Shown here piece by piece: positions 55,327-64,000 of a DNA stretch of 64,000 bases. How positions within the stretch are numbered: the stretch's first letter is position 1; each line of letters starts with the position of its first letter. A model generated the notes under the pieces. That model saw only the letters and a list, made by a program, of their open reading frames with translations. It did no database searches and was not told the origin of the DNA. The position numbers were made by a program, and so were the translations under genes. The DNA comes from Diplonema papillatum. Its lineage: Eukaryota > Euglenozoa > Diplonemea > Diplonemida > Diplonemidae. The stretch spans positions 186,001-250,000 of the forward strand of contig JAPJBO010000169.1 of assembly GCA_030068145.1 (NCBI GenBank), given 5' to 3'.

Positions 55327-56842
55327 GCATAGTGGTCAAACGATTCGCATTATCGCATATTATCGCATTTGGGATTTTGGCGCCAATTATCGCATTTTCA
55401 TTCGCATTATCGCACGATTATCGCATACTATCGCGTATTATCGCATATTATCGCACATTATCGCACGTGCGATAATGATTCTCGCACGATTATCGCACAT
55501 TATCGCAGACTTCTTTGGGAGACCCGGAGCGAGGCAGGATGGCTTGTCAGGCGCAGAAAGTGAGAAAAGGAATCCGCGGAGCTCGTTGCGAGCCTTTCTC
55601 ACTCGTACACTCCTCTAGAATGCCATGCTACCGTGACGCTTCGACAACTGACATCCGACCACTACCAGTGTCACCTAACTTGACAACTACCATGGCTCGA
55701 TCCCTTCTTGCGCGAACCGCCTTGGTTGGTGGTGGCTGGTGTGCAGAAGCTTCGGTACGTTGTGGGTGTCCATCACGCTCTCAGAGTTCCTTGTATTTTC
55801 TCCTGCTTCATCCGGAAGTCGTCCACCGAACAACTCTTGCACTGGTAGGCGCCGCCTGACATATCCATGACTTCGCACCCACTTCCGTACCCTACTCATA
55901 GCTGAGACCATCGTCAGCAACCCGACGACAGACAGATGCCTCTTGCAATGCCAACCTCTGGCTGGTGGGTGAGCTCACCTCGCGGGATCGCGTAGCGCTG
56001 CGGGCTCTCTTCTTCTTTGCAACTGCACGGCCTACGGCGGCGGCTAACGCCTTGATGGGAAACTTCAGTTTCCATTGAGCGAAGGGTACGTCCTGCAGAT
56101 ACACGGGTTTGGAGCAAACTGCTTCTATGCCGTTTAACATCACTTTCGTCCTCCTTCCAGCTGCAAAACGTGGGCGGTGCATGATCCCGGCATTGCGGCG
56201 TACCCAGGCAGCGTAAGAGCATACACCTTGTCGCCACTTCCCGGGAAGGCTGAGGCTCCCGTGTCAGCAACGCCGAAGTCGTTGATGAAGACGATGAAAG
56301 AGAGCTTGCACGGTTGCTGACCAGTGCTGATGGCCTGCCTCTTTTTAGCGCTGGTGCGTCGACATCTCTTACGGCGTTTATCTGGTTCCGGCTGTTTCAC
56401 TGGGGCTCGCCGAAGTACAAGTCATGGTTGGTCTTGTTTGTCGGCTGTGTGTCGAGTTCCAGCATGACACTGCCTTCGTGCAAGCCGGCTCATGGTCCTG
56501 TTGTCTTCTGAAGACCTCCATAATATTATGCTTCTTGCGTCTGGGGAGCATCTGAACAACTTCATCTGTCGTAGTATCAGCTGGCACGATCTACTGGGCT
56601 GGCGGGATTGGGGCGGCAACGGTATCTGGATGTGGTTGACAGAAAGGTTCTCATAGCACTCTTGCTACAAACCCCAGAGAAAGCCACAAACTTTCCCCCG
56701 GAACCCACCCCTACAGGGGTACATCCTCTGTACAAATACAGTATTATGAATTATCGCATATTATCGCATGCCGATTATATGCGGTAATTTTGTGCGATAA
56801 TGCGATAATTATTATCGCATGCGAATCGTTTGACCACTATGC
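55327..56842. mobile_element. DNA element with TTATCGCA-rich TIRs
   Basis: GCATAGTGGTCAAACGATTC (plus GCA) at 55,327 is inverted at 56,820-56,842. Inside both ends are arrays of TTATCGCA (about 15 at the left, 55,350-55,507; fewer at the right, 56,750-56,820). It is 1.5 kb. The interior minus strand holds two frames that could be one broken or spliced protein (VKRHRSSLL.. region 55,892-56,400), unrecognised. Confidence 0.85.
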
Positions 56843-56935
56843 GCCCCCCCCCCCCCCCCCCCCCCCGAACGACGGCAAGTGTCAGGTGGGGTCCTTTTAA
56901 GGCAAGGGTCTCTGCCGTTCAGGAGTTGCATGGAA
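56843..56935 (-). promoter_or_regulatory. Fifth copy of the conserved upstream element, next to a C/G run
   Basis: Minus strand: AACGGCAGAGACCCTTGCCT, TAAAAGGACCCCACC, TGACACTTGCCGTCG, then a run of about 20 G (plus strand C) at the edge of the TTATCGCA element. It matches the GGCAGAGA..CCTTGCC and TGACAC blocks of the copies at 12.2 and 38.1 kb. No gene start lies downstream, which favours a mobile or retroposed origin. Confidence 0.5.
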
Positions 56936-56939
56936 ACTG

Positions 56940-59900
56940 ACGATACGTCTTCCCTTTCCACGGCGCTTTCTGTCGGACCACCGCCACTCCAGCGAAATTA
57001 TAGGGGTTGTGTCTTGTAGAGTGACTCTTGGAGAGTGAAAGTTCGCTGACACTCCGGGGAGAGGGTCAAATCTCCCGGTGACGCTCGGCAGGTCATCATT
57101 CGCAAGGCGAACAACTGCAGCGCAGAGCCCGGAGCAGTGTGGGGGCTGGCCCCGGAGAGCCCGGAAGCCCCGAGCGGGGCCGAGGCTCTCCGAGGCTGGG
57201 AATGGGGCTCCTGGTGGACAACGTGTACAAAGTGTTCCCTGTTGCTCCAGACCATCATTCCCAGCCGCGGAGAGTCTCGGCCCCGCGGGGCTGCCGGCCA
57301 TCCCCCGGCACCGCCCCGGAGCGGACGGGGGGCTGCGGCACAAGCCAACTTGACTCGAGCGAGCCTTTTGCCCGCTGCGGCTGACCCGGGCGGAACCTCG
57401 CCTTCTCTCTTGCCTCGACTGGTTTTGGTTGCATTTTTTTTTCTTTTTTTTCTCGCGTTATTTTCCTTTTGCTTTTTCCCCATGCGAACTCGGCAAGCAC
57501 AGATGGATTTAAAAGGCTTGGCCGCTGAGCCCAAAAGCCCCGGTTTGAGGCAAAAATCGTGGGTTGTTTATTTATGTGTACGCGGTTCTGCATTACTAGA
57601 GGCACATTTCTGCACAAGTACATGGCCAAATAGCATAAACCCTTATGGGCGAAATATGAAGTCCCTCCCCTCGAGAGCCTCAAACCGGGAGGGTTCGGCT
57701 TTCACAGTAAACCGGAATTTAAATCTCCTGCATGAAGGCACCACGAGTCCGCACCTCAACTTCTTGATTTGATTAACTACTGCTCTAGACCACTAGGTTC
57801 ACAGAAAGGCAGCGCAGAACAAGCTTCATCACGGTAAAACAATGCAAAAAAAAAAAAAGAAAGAGGAAAATGGGGAGAGGACAGGGAAACGCAGGAAACT
57901 GGGCAAAGGGATCAAGAAGAGTCCCGGGAACTTCCTTTTTCCGGGGGCCGGCAGCAGCTGGATCGAACCGGGAGGGCCACAGCGGATGGGGTTGCGACAG
58001 GTTCTGACTCAGGTTTTGCACGCTGTGCGTAGCCGTCATTTGTCCCGGAGTGAAATTTCCAAGACAGTTTTTCGAAGCTCTTCTCTTCGTCTTCCTATTT
58101 TTATTTCTTTCCTCCTTCGCCTATTGAAAGGGAACGGCAACCCATCTCACCGGCTATTGGGTGACAATCTTTATCTTGGAGACTTCGTTGCATCATTTCT
58201 TTCCTGACTTCGCTATTTCGGGCAGTAGGCCGGACGCCGGCGGTATTTTGAAGTCGCTTCCTGAGTTACTGGTTGATAGGGGGCAACGGTCATTTGCTCT
58301 CGCATGGACACGAACGAGTGCGCTTACAACTGGGGAAGATGGGGGCAAATAGCTTGGTGTTGACAGGTTTTGCAGCATCCGAGAGGCCAGACCTGGGACG
58401 AGCAAAGGTCCTCTCTCGTCCCGCCGCGCATCCCCCCAATGACAGCAAACATTGCCGCACGTCAAGATCGGGCAGGTGACACACATACGGGCCAAGTCAA
58501 GGCTCCCGATTTCCCAAACCAAAGCATCAAGGCACGGCATGAACGCTTGCTGAACACGAGCCCGCAGAGACAGTCAGGCACGGCAGAGCGGACGGGGTGG
58601 AGCACTGTGCGACGTCCGACTCAAACCTTGCGTGTTGCGGTTGGCCGCTACGCTCTTGCCCCGGGAGTCGTTTTTCTTTTTTTTTTAGAGCAAAGGTTTG
58701 CTTGGGGATCCCGGGGTTTTAAGCCTTCGGTGACCATCGTTGCTCATTTTAGGTATCGGCTTACTGTATGCGTATCGTGGTGGGAGTACGTGCAGATTAT
58801 TTGACGTTATTTCAGAGCACGCGTTTTCTTTCTTTTCTGGGAAGGCTGATGAAAGCGGAGAGAGTTTCCGCGTCTCACTGTGCATTAGTCTGTCCAAGTC
58901 CAGGTCCAATCTGCCAGGCGCCCGTGCGCTGGCCACTTCCGAGCGTAGCAATTTGGTGGTGGGCGGTTGATCAATTCACAACCCCCGCCCCCCCCCGTTG
59001 TGCCTGCCCTGGTTCCTTTCTTCGGTAAGGAACTCTGACCTACCACCAAAGCGCTGTCCACGTTAAGCCCATCACAACATACAGGTATCGGACCGCCTTG
59101 GACAAGCAATGCTGCCACACTGCCCCGAGGAGACGGCATGAAATTTCGCCGGGCACTCGATTTTCCTCAAAAACAAACAACAGGCGTTTCGTGAAACGGA
59201 GGGGGGGGTTAACCTTAGTTTAATGATTAGGCAGAACATACATGTTTGGTGTTAGCATCAAGTCTTCTTCGAGTAGAAATCGTGGGTTTTGTTTATTCTT
59301 GGCAACATGTGGGAGTAGAGTTCGTGCGGTACGCCAGTGCAGGCTCTGCTAGAAAGCTGCCCCGTGCATGTTTGATGCTAGCACCAAGTCGTCTTCGAGA
59401 ACACTTCCGGGGTTGGGGCTTGCACTGATAAGCTGAGCCGGTCCGTCCCTATCTCTTGAAACTGCATCGAAGTGCCTGCCGCTGTTTGTCACAGCGAATC
59501 ACCGTCCACCACGGTCTATCAGGTCCATCCCCTAGTCCCTAGAGCTGCATCGAATTGCTCGCTGTATTCTTCGGTCTATCAAGAGGGGATGGGCCGGCTC
59601 ATATGCGAAGTACGACGGCCAGCATCAACTGACCAAAGATGATGAAAAGTATAAGGCAAAACTTCCGAGTTCTTCGCGTGTGTTTATACCTCTCTGGCTT
59701 CCTGTAGTAGTACCGTTGAATTTTTCGTTGGCTTCGGTTTCTCTTTCATGTGCAACCGTTGTTTCGGAAATGTTCCCGTCAGTACGAATGCACTATTAAC
59801 AAAAAGAAATGAGAGAGAGGGGCCTGGACTTTGCTTGGTGCAGTACAAGACTCCGTAAATAAGCAAGAACCCGCGGTGTTGGCGCACGCCTCGTGCTCCG

Positions 59901-60560
59901 CCTCGGGTTGGCAACGCACACCAATCTGAAGTTAACAGAACGCCACTATGGTTGCTTGGCTGCCACCTGCCAGTAATTATGTTTTCGCTCACCTCCGCTT
60001 CGCCCTTGATCGCGAAGCGAGGTCAGAGAATCGTTAGAAGCGAGGTCAAAGAATCGTTAGGGCACGCTTTCACACGGACGGCACTGGAGCTCGCCAGTGG
60101 GGTATATGGGAATGTCGGTTCCGGTGCGAACACAACCTGTTTTGGTCCCTGCACCCTCCCTTCGTCAGGGGGGGAGGGAGGAAAGGGGGTGCGCTCGTGT
60201 ATTCAATAGCTTTTTTTCCCCCCCCCTTGTCCTTCACCGTGCGTTTGCGCCTCACCTTCGTAAGCGGAACAAACCGAAGCGCCCAAGGGGCGTGGAAGCA
60301 CGTTCGCTTCCTCTCCAGAAAGCCACGGGCTGAAATGGTTAACAGAGGGAGTGCGGAATGTTTGCACGGGTGCGACCCATCATAGCTTTGTCTCCGAACC
60401 ACCAACAACAAGTTTGGACCGGTATTGAACCGGATAGCAACTGCTTTGGGACACACAACTGGCGCAGAGACATTCGACTGCCAAATGATGCCAGCCGTCC
60501 TATCCGGCAGCTTCGTTTTGTTTGTGCGTGGCTTGATCCGAATTCCCGCTTGGGGGGGGG
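56940..60560. other. No gene seen; dispersed repeats
   Basis: GATGCTAGCATC-type repeats at 59,243-59,275 and 59,368-59,402. A short direct repeat GAAGCGAGGTCA(A/G)AGAATCGTTAG lies at about 60,013-60,061. GC-rich frames near 57.1-57.5 kb are open on several strands at once and not called. Confidence 0.45.
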
Positions 60561-60564
60561 GGGT

Positions 60565-60640
60565 GAATGCGGGAGTGAAAAAGTGCGGGAGTCCCACTCC
60601 CGCATTACGGGAGTCTACTCCCGCATTATTAGGCAAGTGT
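60565..60640. repeat. Palindromic GCGGGAGT cluster
   Basis: AATGCGGGAGTG, AGTGCGGGAGTCCCACTCCCG, CATTACGGGAGTCTACTCCCG and CATTATT form several overlapping hairpins within 75 bases. Confidence 0.8.
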
Positions 60641-60685
60641 TATTAGTTATTAGTGTTGTTAGTTAGAGTCGCCTCCGTTTAGCCC

Positions 60686-60857
60686 TTGTCAGTGTCGCCT
60701 TTTTGTCTGAAAACGCGAGGCGACACTAACACGGGAAGACGGTCCTCAATGAAACTCCCTGTATTTGCATGAAGAATGTCTCATCCTCGCCAACGGCTTC
60801 CCGTGTTAGTGTCGCCTTTTAGGAAAAGGTGCCTATAGGTAGGCGACACTAACACGG
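60686..60857. mobile_element. Nested fold-back element
   Basis: Each arm is itself a hairpin (GTGTCGCCTT..AGGCGACAC at about 60,690-60,730 and GTGTCGCCTTTT..AGGCGACACTAA at about 60,810-60,855). The two are joined by inverted AACACGGGAAG / CTTCCCGTGTT around a 60-base centre. A small fold-back or MITE. Confidence 0.8.
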
Positions 60858-60859
60858 GG

Positions 60860-63810
60860 GGGGTACAAGGAAAATGAGATAAATGCGGCCCGATCGCACA
60901 AACACTCCCCCATCCGGTGGGGGAATCCGCCGTGTAGGGAACACTGATCAACACCACCACAACGCGCCTTTTTTGGCCTTCAAAGCACACACGCGGCAGA
61001 ATACTACAAAAAAGGAAAGTGCTGCGCGGCTGTTTTCCCCTGATGGCGCGAGCAGCTTCGTGTGGTGTTGAAACAAGACAAGGGAATTGAAAAAGGATAG
61101 TCAAAGTAGCACTGCACATAAAGGGCAGGGGGTGGTGCGGGTGTTATGTTGCAAACAAGGGAGAGGGGGGGGGGGGGGAGGAGTAAACAATGACAAATGA
61201 GCTCACACAGCCGGACGCTTGAATGTTCGTTCTCGTTGGTTCTCAACGCAGGAAAGATCGTACGTGGAAACACCTGTGTGCGAGTACGCCAGCCGGCACC
61301 TCTTTCGACAGCGGCCACCCACCGGGATCCAGGAATATTCATTTCTCCGGCCACCCACCTGTTCTACACCTCTCGCAGAAAGTCACGTTTCCCACTGATC
61401 CATTCTGTTGCACCAGATAGTAGGCAGGACAGATGGAATCTAATTAGGCTCGGGTCGCACCGTTCACAGTCTAAGCAGGAGCAAGGACGTTTTCCGACGA
61501 CGCCGAGCAAGCCGGCAAGCCGTCACGCAGCAGGACTTGACGATGCCAATAGGCCCAGACGTCTTGAACAACAGAAAATGCAGAAGAAGCAAGAAACGAA
61601 AGCGGGTTGGCCATGCCGACAGGGGTTCCCTCGGCGGGAACGTCGATTTTCCGCCTGGGTCGCTTTCAGCCGGGCTAAGATAAAAACAAGTACGTGCACA
61701 TAAGGCATCCATTCCCACGTGAGACTACCGAGAACGGACATGCTTGAGCAACTGTGGGGGAAGGATGGGTGGTGGTCCACGCACCAGGTAACTTTTGGAG
61801 GGGGCGGCGGGCTCAGGAGTCGGTGCTGTTTATCGACTGGTCGGCACGAGGCACAGCAGCGGGCGGGCACGCACTTTTTCCCAGCTTTTTCTTGATGTTG
61901 GGTAGAGGGGAGGGTTCCGAGAGCTGTTGCGCGGCACCACGTGAAAAAATGACCCGATCGGCATGCGCGATCGAGCCTGGTACGCCGTGACAAGCCGGAA
62001 CAATGCTGAAACGACAGCGAGACCTCGGGACCCATGGAGTCGACACGCGACGACCGGTCCGGCTGTCAACGCTTGCAAGTACGGACAAACGAGCCTGCTG
62101 TCTCGCATGCATGTTTGATGCCGGCAAACAGTCTTCTTCGAAGGAAAAGAGAGTGCAAGACTCTAAAAGGAATGAAACCATCAGGGACCACTGCCCTCTG
62201 TTGTGTTGTGGGGAAGGGGGCTACACAGCGGACCGGTCATGGCCATGATCACGGGTAGAGTGCGTTTAGTTTCTGCCCAGTCAGTCTGCGAGGGTGGCCA
62301 ACCAGTTCGAGAGAGTGACCGCACCCAGCAAATGGCCGGTCCCCCGTGTGGGACTGTTTCCCCACACTGGTGCTTACCTGCTCGTGACTCCGTCCTTTAC
62401 TACACGGACACATTGGGCGGACATTCAGCGTGGAAGCTGAGTTTGCAATTGCAGACAGGGGCAGCGTTGTGAGTCTGGTTCGTCTGTCATGGCGTAGCGC
62501 GGCACGGCCAGAACTATTTATACCCCGAGCACACACAGGTAAATCCCAGGGCGGTGGGGAGGGAGATAGCGTTTCGTACTGCGTGGTCCTGCCAACAGCC
62601 TCGGGTGGCTGTAGGCGTGTGGTTTGCGCTGGTAGCCTCTTTTTGTTGCTCGATGAACGAGAGCTGTAAGGAAATAGCGCGGAACCGGTTGTTCGTAGTT
62701 TACACTACCATTGATTGACCGGGTGACGCTCCACCTGTACAAAGGAAAGCGTTCGCCGTCTTTGTTTGCACACTTTCTCGAGACGGGGTTCGTTCGTTTC
62801 TGTCTCTTTCTGAAGGGGAACGGGTGAGGTTCGAGGTTGCTTGTCCATATGCGCAATAAAAACAGAGTACGGAACAATGGTTCGGTTGACGGAAGCATGG
62901 GCGACGTGTTAGCAGAACAGTCTTTTCCTCACTATTGCTTGACAGGGTCTGCCACGCCAACACTATCTGCGGATGCGTCAGGGGATGTGACAGTAACTGC
63001 CGGTGTCACCGGACAGTGCCTGGCGTGTGCCCCTTCGGAGAAACCTGACGCGATACCGGCTACTGGGACTCGGCACGGCACACAACACACACGTGGGAGG
63101 GACTTCACCTGCTGCAGCGGGAACGTGCGAAGCCTCGGTATTGCAGTTGGACTGGGATGGCACATCGCTACATAACCTTTACGCAGGTGTCCGAAGGCAA
63201 GCTGGGCAAGGACAGAAATCTCGTGTGGAGCATAGCCTATGCCATAGGGGTAAAAGCTTGCTCGATGCACAGACAGGGTGCTCGATTCATGTGCAGGGGT
63301 ACAAGAGATCAGCCATGCACCTTCTTTTCAGTCCAACTCCTTGTCTGTGCGTTTTGCGCTGTCTAGCATATAAAGGAAACATTCTGGACTGCAAAAAAGG
63401 CCGACTGTGCGTTAGTGGATAGTATGGATAGTAGAAAAATGGATAGTAGTAGATCACGCGCCGACCTGAATACTTGTTTACTGTCCAGAGGATTTCCTTT
63501 TTTCGGCCAATTGGTTTTGCTTGAGTCGCTTTGCTCACTATCCAGCTTTTTTTCTCCCGCCCGACTGCGGAGAAACAGGAAAGGCAAGGAGGTGGAGAGG
63601 GCTGTAGGGCGGGGGGACGCGCCCGGGTCGTGTGGCTGCTCACGGTGAACACCAGCCGCAGAAGATGGGGTGAAAGAGGGTGTGGGGGAACTTGTGAGAG
63701 AAGGCGGAGCGAATCGCCACGTATTTCATCCGTCCCTACCCGAAGAACGGGTGTGTACATTCCTGTTGCGCGCGCTTTTGTAAAATAGTTTTTGTGTGTG
63801 TCTTGTCTGC
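60860..63810. other. No gene seen; one dispersed repeat
   Basis: A GATGCCGGCA variant of the GATGCTAGCATC repeat lies at 62,110-62,165, with the GTGCAAGACTC block after it. No supported exon. Confidence 0.45.
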
Positions 63811-63815
63811 AGGAT

Positions 63816-64000
63816 CATAGCTCTGACCTCGACCGACATCGCAGTTCGCTACCACTGGGAGGAACAGAACGATCTCTCGGGAGGCGAACGCAGCGTGCAG
63901 AACTTGGGGGTTCTTCGTCAGGACAAGAGCCACACACGACTTGTATTCTTGCCAGCTAAGTTCACTATCCTTGGCATTGCGAACCACGTTTGCAGCTTCC
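63816..64000 (-). CDS. Possible partial exon at the window edge
   Basis: The minus strand is open from the window edge with a coding-like sequence (SELSWQEYKSCVALVLTKNP, FASREIVLFLPVV). The plus strand is also open after a pyrimidine-rich acceptor, TTGTCTGCAG|GATC at 63,814. The strand cannot be settled here, and no family is recognised. Confidence 0.3.

Noticed and set aside
57137-57772. GC-rich frames near 57.2 kb on both strands
   Set aside because: Several frames are open at once because of composition; no recognisable protein or splice sites.

Overview
This is eukaryotic nuclear DNA from a protist: GC-rich exons are split by spliceosomal GT-AG introns of about 0.3-1.6 kb, and the genes sit in wide tracts of satellites, fold-back repeats and DNA transposons. 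The best lineage clue is a membrane class III nucleotidyl cyclase (35.5-37.9 kb) whose catalytic core resembles the receptor-type adenylate cyclases of kinetoplastids. A euglenozoan, perhaps a diplonemid, is my best guess. It rests on one family, on the common gene orientation and on transposons lying inside introns. No rRNA gene, convincing tRNA gene, spliced-leader gene or CRISPR array was found.

All four supported host genes lie on the minus strand, so in transcription order: the cyclase (37.9 to 35.5 kb, with a possible extra exon near 35.0 kb); a Gly/Asn-rich three-exon protein of 568 residues (26.8 to 22.4 kb); a small helical three-exon protein of 220 residues (12.1 to 10.6 kb); and a two-exon SAM-domain protein of 716 residues with a Mind bomb-like SH3-type domain (8.5 to 5.0 kb). 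The shared orientation would suit directional, possibly polycistronic transcription. The splice joins were worked out by hand from phase, splice sites and protein continuity. Four of the five donors read GTAYGC. A roughly 100-bp conserved element, often next to a homopolymer run, lies just upstream of three of these genes. It also occurs once away from any gene, so it is either a 5' signal or a short retroposon.

Layout: 0-1.7 kb, transposon debris. 1.7-5.4 kb, four copies of an 823-bp unit carrying the 3' coding end of the SAM gene. 5-12.7 kb, two genes with repeat-filled introns. 12.8-22 kb, fold-back elements, a 43-bp satellite (16.0-17.7 kb) and dispersed repeats. 22.3-26.9 kb, the Gly/Asn-rich gene, with a hAT-type MITE in intron 1 (perfect 8-bp target duplication) and a fold-back element in intron 2. 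27-35 kb, a pair of identical 191-bp repeats, a very long GT microsatellite and debris. 35-38 kb, the cyclase. 38.8-43.5 kb, a Pro-rich open frame broken by a TIR element and by a triplicated repeat. 43.8-48.95 kb, a nested DNA transposon with two long plus-strand ORFs, the larger a candidate DDE transposase of a family I do not recognise. 49.4-56.9 kb, four further inverted-repeat elements side by side, one a hAT with transposase remnants. 57-64 kb, mostly featureless, with fold-backs near 60.6 kb and a possible exon at the right edge.
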